Source: an uncultured Bacteroidales bacterium (lineage in GTDB: Bacteria > Bacteroidota > Bacteroidia > Bacteroidales > Muribaculaceae). Taken from it: DNA of 40,148 bases. Numbering within the stretch: the first letter of the stretch is position 1; every line of letters begins with the position of its first letter. Below, piece after piece: positions 16,712-25,143 of this stretch. Where the stretch lies: assembly GCA_902772455.1 (NCBI GenBank), contig CACYAW010000001.1, forward strand, positions 159,001 through 199,148. The letters are read 5' to 3'. The position numbers and the translations under genes are program-made. The notes below the pieces were generated by a model. It worked only from the letters and a program-made list of their open reading frames with translations. It did not search any database and was not told the origin of the DNA.

Positions 16712-17721
16712 ATGAAATCCTGCTGACATACATCATTCCCGTGTATAACACCGAGCAATATGTGCTGCGGTGTTTGCAGTCTATTGTAGGGCAACACTTG
16801 TGGCCCGATGACTATGAGGTGCTGGCCGTCGACGATGGATCGACCGACGGCAGCCGGGCCATTATCGAGGCGTTTTCACGTGATTACGCCCAAGTGAAGC
16901 TGCTCACCCAGGACAATGCCGGTGTGAGTGCTGCCCGCAACCTGGCATTGGACCATGCACGAGGGCGTTACATCATGTTTGTCGACAGTGACGACTGTCT
17001 GGGTGATGATGTCATGCACAAGTTGCTGCAGCGTGCCCTGGACGAGGATTTGGATGTGCTCTCTTTCAACTACAGCTGTGAGGATTCCAGTGGCAATGAG
17101 TTGCCGCATACGCGCCAGGACAATTATGCGACAACCGGTGTCGCTACGGGATACGACTTCCTGAAGGCTCACAGCATGACCCCATACGTCTGGCGTTTCC
17201 TCATCCGCCGCGAGTATCTGCAGCGGGAAGGATGGCGTTTTGACACGTCACTCATCGCATGTGAAGATGGGGCGCTCATTTCACGCTTCCTGCTCAATGC
17301 CGAGCGCATGGCGCACGATGATACGGTGGTTTACCGTTATGTCAACCGTAGCGATAGCGCGATGCATAATCCAGACCCCGAGCATCTGCGCCGCCGCGTT
17401 TTCAGTCAGGTTGATGCTGCGGCGTTGATAGATACCGCGGCCCGACAGTTCGAGTCCTCGACGGGCCTGAAAGCACCGGCCAGCGTGGATGGCTTGAGGA
17501 ATGTGTACCTGTATTTCTCGATGACCAAGGCCTTGACATGTGGTCTTGTGGACGAGGTGCTTGGCCGCATCCGCAGCGCAGGGCTTTTCCCTTTCCCCTG
17601 TGTGGGCCCCGAAGCAGATTACCAGGGCGTGAAATGGAAAGTGATCCATCTGCTGATGATGCGTCCCGGCTTATGGAAGATGCTAAGTGCATTATACCGT
17701 AAAGTGAAGGGTGCGTCTTGA
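16708..17721 (+). CDS. Family 2 glycosyltransferase
   Basis: A GT-A glycosyltransferase of 337 residues with YIIPVYNTEQYV at the N-terminus, VDDGSTDGS at about 41-49 and the metal-binding DSDD at 93-96. The C-terminal 130 residues are an extra helical region common in capsule-locus members. Translation is coupled to the VOC gene by an ATGA overlap. Its base composition is GC-richer than the glycosyltransferases at 319-3143. It may add the specially acylated amino sugar to the repeat unit, which would explain its placement; unproven. Confidence 0.88.
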   Translation: MNEILLTYIIPVYNTEQYVLRCLQSIVGQHLWPDDYEVLAVDDGSTDGSRAIIEAFSRDYAQVKLLTQDNAGVSAARNLALDHARGRYIMFVDSDDCLGDDVMHKLLQRALDEDLDVLSFNYSCEDSSGNELPHTRQDNYATTGVATGYDFLKAHSMTPYVWRFLIRREYLQREGWRFDTSLIACEDGALISRFLLNAERMAHDDTVVYRYVNRSDSAMHNPDPEHLRRRVFSQVDAAALIDTAARQFESSTGLKAPASVDGLRNVYLYFSMTKALTCGLVDEVLGRIRSAGLFPFPCVGPEADYQGVKWKVIHLLMMRPGLWKMLSALYRKVKGAS

Positions 17722-17730
17722 CGCCTTTTT
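17713..17730 (+). terminator. Weak intrinsic terminator
   Basis: GCGT and ACGC arms around CTTG overlap the glycosyltransferase stop codon and are followed by CTTTTT. A second short G/C stem with T-runs follows at 17731-17750. The stems are short, so termination is probably partial. Confidence 0.38.
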
Positions 17731-17794
17731 GGGGTTTTTGCCCTGTTTTTGTCTATTATTCTTGTTTTTTTTAGCTTGAAGTCGGTTTTTTATT

Positions 17795-17802
17795 TATTTT
17801 TG
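17795..17802 (+). promoter_or_regulatory. Putative promoter -7 element before the FkbH-like gene
   Basis: TATTTTTG matches TAnnTTTG 111 bases before the FkbH-like start. The -33 box is poor. It comes directly after a terminator-like region, which supports a new transcript. A tiny frame of 11 codons (17820-17855) lies in the leader; I see no reason to call it a gene. Confidence 0.45.
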
Positions 17803-17912
17803 CCCCATTAATAAAACGTATGAATGACTTGAATGCCGTAAAACAGGGCAAGTAACCATAAAGTGATGTGGTGGATTCCCCTTGACTGAAGCCAGGCATT
17901 TGAGTGATATAA

Positions 17913-19505
17913 ATGATGACATTTGTCTTTCGCAATCAGACTGTGGAGCCTTTCTTGGGCTATGACGGCGTGACCTACTCGGGTTATGACGACATCAGTG
18001 TTGTGCCTGAGGACGTGGACCGCTACATCTGGTTCTATCAAGTCCCTGTCAATGCTGATAGCGTGCAGTTGGCCCAGGAGATCGACTCTTATTGCGACAA
18101 ATTGGATATCGTGCTTGCTGCCGCCAATAAACACAAACCGTTTATCATTTTCTCGCTGGTCAATTTGTTCCCGTTAAGGTTGTCGGGTGACGAGACCGCT
18201 CTGGACGAGGCGATTGGCGCATTCAACCGTCATGCCCAGCAACTGTCGAGGCAGCACACTCAAGTCAAATGGGTGGACTTCAGCGAATTCACGTTGCGTT
18301 ATGATGCTGATGCCCTCATCAACTGGAAGTACTACCTCATGTCGCAGACGCTGCTCAATCCCAAGCTGGTGCATAAATTCCAGGAGTGGTGGCAGCGGAT
18401 CGAGCGTGAACTGTCATTAAACCGCAAGAAATGTCTGGTCTTGGACCTGGACAACACCTTGTGGGGTGGGGTGCTGGGTGAGGACGGCATCGACGGCATC
18501 CAGTTGGGAGGCGAATATCCTGGCAGGGCTTTCTCCTACTGGCAGCGTTCCCTGTTGGAGCTGTCCCGCAATGGTTTGATTCTGGCCATCTGCAGCAAGA
18601 ATAACGAGGCTGATGTGCTGGAAGCATGGGAGAAGAACCCCGCAATGGTACTCAAGCGTGAGCACTTCAGTGCCATTCGCATCAACTGGCGGGACAAGGC
18701 CACCAATATGCGTGAGCTGGCCGACGAACTCAACATCGGCCTTGACAGTATGGTCTTTGTTGATGACAGTCCTTCGGAGCGTGAACTCGTGAAACAGTTG
18801 CTGCCAGAGGTTGAAGTGCCTGATTTCCCGTTGAAGCCTTACGAACTCATGCCATTCTTTAAGAGCCTGGTAGAGAAATACTTCCGTATCTATACGATAA
18901 CCAACGAGGATCGTTCTAAGGCAGAACAGTACCGTGCCAATGCCCAGCGCAATGCTGAACAAGCGCGTTTCGTTGACCTGGAGAGCTATCTTTATAGCCT
19001 TGATATTCAGCTGGATATAAAACCCGCCGATGAACATAACCTGCCGCGCATCGCGCAAATGACGCAGAAGACCAACCAGTTCAACCTGACTACCCGCCGT
19101 TATGCCGAAGCCGATGTTCAGCAGCGCCTTGACGCTGGCTGGCGCATCTATTGTGTGAGCGCGAGCGACCGTTTTGGCGACAACGGCATTACGGGAACCA
19201 TCTTCTTGGAGCCGCTGGATGATACAACGGTCAACATCGACACGTTGTTGCTGAGCTGCCGCATCCTGGGCAAGGGAATTGAAGAGGCTTTTGTCAAGAC
19301 CGTCTTTAACCTGCTGCGTCTGGATGGCTACAGGAAGATTACCGCAGATTATATACCAACCGCCAAAAATGGCCAGACGGCGGACTTCTATGACCGTATG
19401 GGAATGACGTCTGTAGGTACTGGCGACGATGGAACGAGGCACTATGAAATGGCCTTGAACGATGTTTTTGAGATTAAGAACTACTACAATATCAGAGTAT
19501 TATGA
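17913..19505 (+). CDS. FkbH-like HAD-IIIC enzyme with C-terminal GNAT-like domain
   Basis: A 530-residue FkbH-family protein. Residues 1-165 are an N-terminal region of the family, 170-330 a HAD domain with the nucleophile motif DLDNTLWGG at 178-186 and VFVDDSPSE further on, and roughly 370-530 a GNAT-like domain with TNQFNLTTRRY. FkbH enzymes dephosphorylate 1,3-bisphosphoglycerate and load glycerate onto an ACP as glyceryl-ACP. The ACP gene at 19502 overlaps its stop by four bases, the usual FkbH-ACP pairing. The dehydrogenases that turn glyceryl-ACP into methoxymalonyl-ACP are absent here, so the glyceryl group itself or another C3 acyl may be the product. Confidence 0.88.
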   Translation: MMTFVFRNQTVEPFLGYDGVTYSGYDDISVVPEDVDRYIWFYQVPVNADSVQLAQEIDSYCDKLDIVLAAANKHKPFIIFSLVNLFPLRLSGDETALDEAIGAFNRHAQQLSRQHTQVKWVDFSEFTLRYDADALINWKYYLMSQTLLNPKLVHKFQEWWQRIERELSLNRKKCLVLDLDNTLWGGVLGEDGIDGIQLGGEYPGRAFSYWQRSLLELSRNGLILAICSKNNEADVLEAWEKNPAMVLKREHFSAIRINWRDKATNMRELADELNIGLDSMVFVDDSPSERELVKQLLPEVEVPDFPLKPYELMPFFKSLVEKYFRIYTITNEDRSKAEQYRANAQRNAEQARFVDLESYLYSLDIQLDIKPADEHNLPRIAQMTQKTNQFNLTTRRYAEADVQQRLDAGWRIYCVSASDRFGDNGITGTIFLEPLDDTTVNIDTLLLSCRILGKGIEEAFVKTVFNLLRLDGYRKITADYIPTAKNGQTADFYDRMGMTSVGTGDDGTRHYEMALNDVFEIKNYYNIRVL

Positions 19506-19726
19506 GCCTTGAAGAGAAAGTTTTGGAAATCATGCGTGAGACTTTCGGGGTGAAAGATGTGACGACCGAGGCTTCACAAAAGAATTGTGAACAATGGGAC
19601 TCGTTGCGCCATCTCGCGCTGGCCTCTGAACTGGAAGAGGCTTTTGATTTGGAACTGGAGCCTGAGGAGATTGCCGAAATGACCGACTTTAGCCGTGTCG
19701 TTGCGATGCTGAAATCCAAAATCTAA
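19502..19726 (+). CDS. Acyl carrier protein (ACP-4), FkbH partner
   Basis: A 74-residue ACP with the phosphopantetheine site Ser34 in EQWDSLRHL, preceded by the normal Asp. Helices II and III read LASELEEAFDLELEPEEIAEMTDF. The start ATG overlaps the stop of the FkbH-like gene (ATGA), and the membrane acyltransferase begins 18 bases after its stop. It is probably the carrier loaded by the FkbH-like enzyme. It is different from ACP-1 and ACP-3 in sequence. Confidence 0.92.
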   Translation: MSLEEKVLEIMRETFGVKDVTTEASQKNCEQWDSLRHLALASELEEAFDLELEPEEIAEMTDFSRVVAMLKSKI

Positions 19727-19744
19727 CATTTCCCTTGCAGCGGG

Positions 19745-20761
19745 ATGTCTCGCCAGCGCATTGCTTACATCGATTTCATGAAATGCCTGTGCATCATGCT
19801 CATCGTGATGTACCACATCAATCATGATTTCTTCAATTACCTGGCGCCCAATCTGAATAACGCTTTGCAGGCTTTCCGCTTGCCCATGTACTATTTTATT
19901 TCGGGCATTTTCTTCAAGCTTTATGAGGGTTTTGCTGATTTCACGCGGCGCAAGGTAAACAACATCCTTGTGCCGTTTGTTTTCTTTATCATCCTCAACT
20001 TTGTGATGAGGTGTGTCGAGGCGTTGTTGCGTCTCATGATAGGTGCCGACCCTATCGATATCGATCCGGTGATTCTTGTGGAGCCGTTCTGTCAACGCTA
20101 TTGGCTGTGGACAACACCGCTATGGTTCCTGCTCAGCTTGTTCTGGGTCAATCTTTTATTCTATGCTATTCATCGATGGATCAAGCCCTTGTGGGCCTTG
20201 TTGCTGGTGACGATAGCATTGTCGGTGGCAGGCTATGCATTGGCGGTAAACAAAATCCAGTTGCCGCTCATGATGGACACATCACTTGTTGCCTTGCCCT
20301 ACTTTGTGCTGGGCTGGTGCATCAACCGCACGGGTGCGTTGCAGCCCACGCGTTGGGACCGATGGGGCATACTGGCACTGGCTTTGGCAGCTGTTCCCAT
20401 CTACCTGTTCAGTGATTTTCTGAATCTGCATTTCCAGATATTGCCTTCCTACTGGAAACTTTATCTGTTGCCTTTCCTGGCTATTCTCACGCTCTTTTGG
20501 GCCTGCAAGCCGTTACCGCGTGTGCCCCTCATGTGCCATTACGGCCAGTATTCGTTGATTATCCTGGGCACGCACCCGTTGTTTTTCCTGCCGTTGCGTT
20601 TCCTGTTCATTCATTATGGCTTAGAACCGGGTGTAGCGCTCACATTGATAGTGTTTGTCTTGACCATGTTGCTGGAATTGCCCACGATTTGGATTCTTAA
20701 GACTTATTTCCCGCGCTTTGTGGCTCAACAGCCATTCTTCAAGCCGGGTTGGAAACTTTGA
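19745..20761 (+). CDS. Acyltransferase family 3 membrane protein
   Basis: A 338-residue membrane protein with about ten hydrophobic helices. RIAYIDFMKCLCIMLIVMYH at the start gives the conserved arginine-to-histidine region of acyltransferase family 3 (His24), followed by FRLPMYYFISGIFF. These enzymes O-acylate sugars at the membrane. Being the last gene of the FkbH-ACP set, it is the best candidate to move the acyl group from ACP-4 to the polysaccharide, although known members mostly use acetyl-CoA. It is not closely similar to the family member at 3178. The next gene starts four bases after its stop. Confidence 0.83.
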   Translation: MSRQRIAYIDFMKCLCIMLIVMYHINHDFFNYLAPNLNNALQAFRLPMYYFISGIFFKLYEGFADFTRRKVNNILVPFVFFIILNFVMRCVEALLRLMIGADPIDIDPVILVEPFCQRYWLWTTPLWFLLSLFWVNLLFYAIHRWIKPLWALLLVTIALSVAGYALAVNKIQLPLMMDTSLVALPYFVLGWCINRTGALQPTRWDRWGILALALAAVPIYLFSDFLNLHFQILPSYWKLYLLPFLAILTLFWACKPLPRVPLMCHYGQYSLIILGTHPLFFLPLRFLFIHYGLEPGVALTLIVFVLTMLLELPTIWILKTYFPRFVAQQPFFKPGWKL

Positions 20762-20765
20762 AACC

Positions 20766-21824
20766 ATGAAGTATATTCTTCGACTCATAGCGGTTATTGC
20801 CGCATTTGTCCTGTTGTTTGCCGCCTATGGCGGTCGTGTTGACCCTAACATATGGACTTTGCCTTCACTGGCAACGCTGGTGTTGCCAGTAGTCGCGTTA
20901 GCGGTTGTCGTTTTGCTGGCCTTATTGGCGTTGCTGCGTCAATGGCGGGCAGCGGTCATCCTTGTTGGTGCCATCTGCTTGTCCTGGCCCACTTTGCGGC
21001 TGATCTCTCCGGTTAATCTGTTTGGTCCCAAAGAGGACCCCGACGAGGTCCACCTCAAGGTGCTGACGATGAATGTGACCGAGTTCAACTGGCAGGACAA
21101 TACCACTGAACCGAGCAAGAACATGCGCTATATCCTCGATGAGGATGCCGATATCGTCGTTATCCAGGAGGGACTTGTCTATTTCTCCTATGAGCAGCAG
21201 GCACGCATCAAGCCCATGTTGGAGGAGTTGTACAAGAAATATCCCTATCGCAAGAAGCATTTTTTTGATGTAGGCATCTTGTCCAAGTACCCGTTCACCG
21301 AGGTGGAATCACCCGTGCTCGCCCAGGACTCGCTGGGCTACTTTATCAAGGCGTGGGATGTGGAGGCCCCTGGAGGAGATTTAAGGGTGATGAGCATGCA
21401 CTTGAGTTCGTTGAGGCTCAACAACAACGAGCGCGGCCTCATCGAGTCGATGAATACGCCCTCAGGTCGCAAGCGCCGCATCAAGTCGGTGACACGCAAA
21501 CTGGACACCGGCTTCATCAGCCATGCCCGACAGGCCGATGCGATGCGTCAAGTGCTGGACGATTCTCCCGGCGATGTGCTGGTCATGGGCGACTTGAATG
21601 ACACGCCGGGGTCGTTTGCCTATAGGACCGTGTGTGGCAATGACTTGCATGACGCATGGGCCGAAACGGGCATGGGACCGACCTATACCTTCAATTCCCA
21701 TCACCTGTATGTGAAAATAGACCACATCCTGTATCGCGGTCGCCTCAAGCCGATGTGGTGCCATCGGGTCAAGGCGGGCGAGAGCGACCATTACCCGTTA
21801 GTGGCCGTGTTTGAGCGATATTGA
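20766..21824 (+). CDS. Endonuclease/exonuclease/phosphatase family membrane protein
   Basis: A 352-residue protein: two to three membrane helices within residues 1-82, then an EEP-fold catalytic domain. Catalytic signatures are Asn103 in TMNVTEF, Glu135 in VIQEG, His212 in SMHLSS, Asp276 and Asn278 in MGDLNDTPGS and Asp341-His342 in SDHYPL. The active site would lie outside the inner membrane. Substrates of the family range from DNA to phospholipids and inositol phosphates, so none is assigned. I start at ATG 20766; the frame is open from 20718 but those residues lie inside the acyltransferase gene. A clear terminator follows, so it ends the long + strand transcript. Confidence 0.87.
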   Translation: MKYILRLIAVIAAFVLLFAAYGGRVDPNIWTLPSLATLVLPVVALAVVVLLALLALLRQWRAAVILVGAICLSWPTLRLISPVNLFGPKEDPDEVHLKVLTMNVTEFNWQDNTTEPSKNMRYILDEDADIVVIQEGLVYFSYEQQARIKPMLEELYKKYPYRKKHFFDVGILSKYPFTEVESPVLAQDSLGYFIKAWDVEAPGGDLRVMSMHLSSLRLNNNERGLIESMNTPSGRKRRIKSVTRKLDTGFISHARQADAMRQVLDDSPGDVLVMGDLNDTPGSFAYRTVCGNDLHDAWAETGMGPTYTFNSHHLYVKIDHILYRGRLKPMWCHRVKAGESDHYPLVAVFERY

Positions 21825-21841
21825 TGCGGCATGATACACTA

Positions 21842-21866
21842 AACGGGGCCGTTTCCCGTTCTTTTT
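21842..21866 (+). terminator. Intrinsic terminator
   Basis: AACGGG (21842-21847) and CCCGTT (21855-21860) form a six-pair stem with a seven-base loop, followed by CTTTTT. It lies 18 bases after the EEP gene stop and probably ends the polysaccharide transcript. Confidence 0.75.
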
Positions 21867-21888
21867 ATGTAAAAAGGATTCAAAAACG

Positions 21889-23322
21889 ATGACTCATACT
21901 AGACATATACTGTGGATTGTTGCAATTGCCTGTAGCGTGCTGACGCTGGCCTTCACCTCGTGTATTGAAGACGGCTTCACGACGTCGTCCAGCGATGTGC
22001 TGGCGTTTAATAAGGATACGGTCGCCTTTGACACGGTCATTACCCTCCAGGGAACAGCTACCAAGCAAATGGTGGTCTATAACCACAGCAAGAAACAGAT
22101 CAAGATCTCGTCCATCAAGGTTGCTGGAGAAGCTGCCAAGGGGCACTTCCACCTCAACGTGGACGGCGTGCGAGGCGATGAATTCCAGGATGTGGAAATC
22201 CGTGGCAATGACTCGATTTTCATCTTCATCGAGGCGCGTCTCGATGAAATGGAACAGAATGAACCCACATTCTTGCAGGACCGCCTGCTGTTTGTCACCA
22301 ACGGCAAGACACAGGATGTGGTGCTCACAGCGTGGGGGCAGGACGTGGTGCGAATCAACGGCGACACGATAGACCAAGACATGCGTCTAACTGGTGACAA
22401 ACCCTACCTCATCTATGACACGGTGTTTGTGGAAGAAGGAAATACGCTGACCATCGATGCAGGAGCCACCTTGCTCTTCCACGACAAGGCGATGATCAGA
22501 TGTGCGGGCCAGATGCTGGCCAATGGAACTGCCGATGAGCCGATCACCTTCAAGGGTGACCGCTTGGACCGTGTGGTGGGCAGCACCAGTTTTGAGGTCA
22601 TGTCCGGGCAATGGGGAGGTATCATTTTCACCCCTCCAACGATGAACAACGTGCTCAGCCACGTCATCATGAAAGGCAGCAGCATCGGTATGCACTGCAG
22701 CGCAAAAGGCGATACCACGCAGTGTGCCCTCAAGCTCATCAACTGTGTTTTGACAAACTCGGCTGCGACCTGTCTGGCCACCGAAGCCTGCTATGTGGAG
22801 CTCATAGGCACCGAAATCAGCGATGCTGCCAGTGTGGTCGCCTATTTTAACGGCGGCAAGGTGATGGCAAGCCAGTGTACCTTTGCCAATTATTATCTGT
22901 TTGAGGTGCCCAGTTGGCCCATCGTTTATCTTGATGAGAATAACAGCGATATCGCTGTCGGAAAGGTCAAGGCACGTTTTGACAACAGCATTATCTATGG
23001 CCTCTCCACTGAAATCAACGACGACAAACTGAATGAGTTTGACGTATATTTCCGCTACTGCCTGTTCAAGAGGGCCGACATGAACGATGGCCACTTTATC
23101 AACTGCATCTGGGAGGGCGATCCGCAGTTCCTCACCGTGCGCGATAAGTATCTTTTTGACTATCGCTTGGGTAATGAGAGCGATGCGATAGCCAAAGGCA
23201 ATAGCACACTGTGTCCTCTTGAAGCGCAATTTGACCGCTATGGCAATGACCGTCTGCTCAATGGCGCTATCGACCTGGGCGCCTATGTTTGGGTCCCCGT
23301 CCCTGAGGACGAAACCGATTAA
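21889..23322 (+). CDS. Predicted lipoprotein with right-handed beta-helix-like repeats
   Basis: A 477-residue surface or periplasmic lipoprotein candidate. The signal ends in LTLAFTSC with Cys25 as lipidation site, followed by IEDG. From about residue 60 to 130 there is an immunoglobulin-like strand-rich region; from about 170 onward the sequence reads as irregular short beta repeats (for example VFVEEGNTLTIDAGATLLFH, then GGIIF and ITFKGDRL), as in parallel beta-helix proteins. The C-terminus GAIDLGAYVW is a common ending of such Bacteroidales proteins. The molecular function is unknown; binding or cleavage of a polysaccharide would fit. The GHL10-type gene starts 21 bases downstream. Confidence 0.75.
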   Translation: MTHTRHILWIVAIACSVLTLAFTSCIEDGFTTSSSDVLAFNKDTVAFDTVITLQGTATKQMVVYNHSKKQIKISSIKVAGEAAKGHFHLNVDGVRGDEFQDVEIRGNDSIFIFIEARLDEMEQNEPTFLQDRLLFVTNGKTQDVVLTAWGQDVVRINGDTIDQDMRLTGDKPYLIYDTVFVEEGNTLTIDAGATLLFHDKAMIRCAGQMLANGTADEPITFKGDRLDRVVGSTSFEVMSGQWGGIIFTPPTMNNVLSHVIMKGSSIGMHCSAKGDTTQCALKLINCVLTNSAATCLATEACYVELIGTEISDAASVVAYFNGGKVMASQCTFANYYLFEVPSWPIVYLDENNSDIAVGKVKARFDNSIIYGLSTEINDDKLNEFDVYFRYCLFKRADMNDGHFINCIWEGDPQFLTVRDKYLFDYRLGNESDAIAKGNSTLCPLEAQFDRYGNDRLLNGAIDLGAYVWVPVPEDETD

Positions 23323-23343
23323 CCGATATTTTTTAGAGTATAT

Positions 23344-24861
23344 ATGAAACGCTTTTTTCTCTTGTCAATGCTCGTGACGGCATTGGCGGGCTGTTTGGCT
23401 GCTGCCGATAGCGACATTCAACAGTGCCAATTGCCCAAGCATGAGTTCCGGGGAGCGTGGATGCACATCATCGGTCAAAAACAGTATGCAGAGATGACGC
23501 CAGAGCAGACGCGCGAATATCTCGTCAAGCAGCTTGACCTGTTGCAGCAGGCTCATTGTAATGCCGTCATCTGGCAAATCAGGCCGCAGGCCGATGCCGC
23601 CTACTTGAGCGACCTGGAGCCGTGGACACGCTGGCTCACCGGTGAGCCGGGCAGGGCGCCCGAACCCGTGTGGGACCCCTTGCGGTTCATGGTAGAGCAA
23701 GCCCACCAGCGTGGCATGGAACTGCATGCCTGGATCAATCCCTACCGTGTGACCAGCAGCGAGGAAGACCGTCCTGCCCAGGGGCACATCTACTACGAGC
23801 ACCCCGAGTGGTTCCTCAAATATGCCGACGGGAAACTTTACTTTGACCCGGGTCTGCCCGAGAGCCGTGACTTTATTGACACAGTTGTCAGGGACATCCT
23901 CACGCGTTATGACATTGACGCGCTGCACATGGACGATTATTTCTATCCCTATCCTGTCAAGGGGGCCGAGTTCCCTGACACCGCCTCTTATAACGCCTAT
24001 GGCATCGGCTGGGACAAGAATGATTGGCGCCGTCACAATGTTGACCTGCTCATCGAGCAACTGCACAATACCATCCAGGATGTAAAGCCCTGGGTGCGCT
24101 TTGGTATCAGCCCGTTCGGCATCTGGCGCAACAAGTCCAGTGACCCCGATGGCAGCGAGACCAACGGTTTGCAGTGCTATGACGCCCTCTATGCCGATTG
24201 CCTCAAGTGGACGGCAATGGGGTGGGTGGATTATATGGTGCCGCAACTCTACTGGGAACTGGAGCACAAGGCGGCGAGCGACCTGGTGCTCATGCACTGG
24301 TGGAATGACCATGCTAACGGACGTCACATGTACTACGGTCAGGCACTCAATAACGTGATGTCTCATCAGGACATCGCCGACGAGGGCGGTGACCCCACCA
24401 ATCCTACTCAGCTTGACCACAAGATGCGCCTCCAGCGTTCGATGGACAACGTGCACGGCGTGACCTGGTGGCCAGCTTACACCATCACAAGCAACTTCAA
24501 GGGCGTGCTCGACTCGCTATCCTGCAAGCAGACGTCCCGTCCCGCACTCATCCCCGCCTACACCTGGATAGACGCCGAAAAACCGCATAAGGTTCATGAC
24601 CTCAACATCAAGAAGGTGAAGGGCAAGAAGACCCTCGTGTGGAGGGCTCATGAGACCGATGACCCCATGCAGCAGGCCGTGCGGTATGTGGTTTATCGTT
24701 TTCCCAAGGGGAAGAAAGGCAGCTTGGAGAATGCCGCTAACATCTTAGCCATCACTGGCGAAACAACTTATCCTTTGCCTGATGGAGGCAAGGGTAACTG
24801 GCAATATGCAGTGACCGCTCTCGACCGTTGCTGGAACGAGAGCGACGCAACCTGGAAATAA
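23344..24861 (+). CDS. GHL10-type (DUF187) glycoside hydrolase-like protein
   Basis: A 505-residue exported protein of the glycoside-hydrolase-like GHL10 (YngK-type) family. It begins with a signal ending ALAGC, where Cys17 could be lipidated. The TIM-barrel signatures are EFRGAWMHI at 34-42, NAVIWQIRPQADA at about 73-85, HAWINPYRV at 128-136 and DALHMDDYFYPYP at 192-204, with the Asp pair as likely acidic residues. After about residue 410 a fibronectin-like strand domain follows, ending WQYAVTALDRCWNES. The family is thought to cleave glycans, possibly peptidoglycan-related, but the substrate is not settled. A strong hairpin follows the stop. Confidence 0.85.
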   Translation: MKRFFLLSMLVTALAGCLAAADSDIQQCQLPKHEFRGAWMHIIGQKQYAEMTPEQTREYLVKQLDLLQQAHCNAVIWQIRPQADAAYLSDLEPWTRWLTGEPGRAPEPVWDPLRFMVEQAHQRGMELHAWINPYRVTSSEEDRPAQGHIYYEHPEWFLKYADGKLYFDPGLPESRDFIDTVVRDILTRYDIDALHMDDYFYPYPVKGAEFPDTASYNAYGIGWDKNDWRRHNVDLLIEQLHNTIQDVKPWVRFGISPFGIWRNKSSDPDGSETNGLQCYDALYADCLKWTAMGWVDYMVPQLYWELEHKAASDLVLMHWWNDHANGRHMYYGQALNNVMSHQDIADEGGDPTNPTQLDHKMRLQRSMDNVHGVTWWPAYTITSNFKGVLDSLSCKQTSRPALIPAYTWIDAEKPHKVHDLNIKKVKGKKTLVWRAHETDDPMQQAVRYVVYRFPKGKKGSLENAANILAITGETTYPLPDGGKGNWQYAVTALDRCWNESDATWK

Positions 24862-24890
24862 TCACCCATCCTCTCCCTTATTTTCTGACA

Positions 24891-24925
24891 GGCAACCGCC
24901 CCCACGTGACTTGGGGGCGGTTGCC
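24891..24925 (+). terminator. 14-pair GC-rich hairpin after the GHL10-type gene
   Basis: A perfect 14-base-pair stem (24891-24904 with 24912-24925) closes a seven-base loop 29 bases after the stop codon. The following bases are GTTGTTATT, a weak T-tract. It could block RNA polymerase or exonucleases from either side. Confidence 0.68.
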
Positions 24926-24956
24926 GTTGTTATTGCCAAGGCCGACCGATGGCCAT

Positions 24957-24975
24957 ATAATCCATACCGGATTAT
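24957..24975. other. Small inverted repeat
   Basis: ATAATCC (24957-24963) and GGATTAT (24969-24975) around a five-base spacer, between the two larger hairpins of the convergent gap. Function unknown; could be a protein site or part of a structured RNA end. Confidence 0.4.
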
Positions 24976-25005
24976 GCACTGGACGGCCTTGACCTGCAGG
25001 TTCCA

Positions 25006-25046
25006 AAAAGAATCCCGCCGGGCCCATTCACGGGTGCGGCGGGATT
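25006..25046 (-). terminator. Intrinsic terminator of the porin / glp transcript
   Basis: On the - strand a perfect 10-pair stem (25037-25046 with 25011-25020), with an inner CCC/GGG pairing, is followed by CTTTTTGG. It lies about 100 bases past the porin stop and fits the end of the long glp transcript. Confidence 0.75.
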
Positions 25047-25143
25047 ACGGTGATTGATAGGAAAAAATAATTCTAATAAAAAATCGATGATGGTATTATG
25101 ATTCGATTAGATTATTCTTTATGATCCATTGCTTAGACCACGA

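Noticed and set aside
17820-17855. 11-codon leader peptide before the FkbH-like gene
   Set aside because: Too short to support, no regulatory codon run and no attenuator structure after it.
18417-19442. 341-codon - strand open frame opposite the FkbH-like gene
   Set aside because: The FkbH-like protein has full HAD motifs; the antisense frame has none and no start context.
8137-20761. Aryl-polyene or classical polyketide cluster
   Set aside because: There is no chain-length factor, type II KAS pair or dehydratase; the genes are interleaved with sugar aminotransferase, acyltransferase and glycosyltransferase genes, so sugar acylation fits better.
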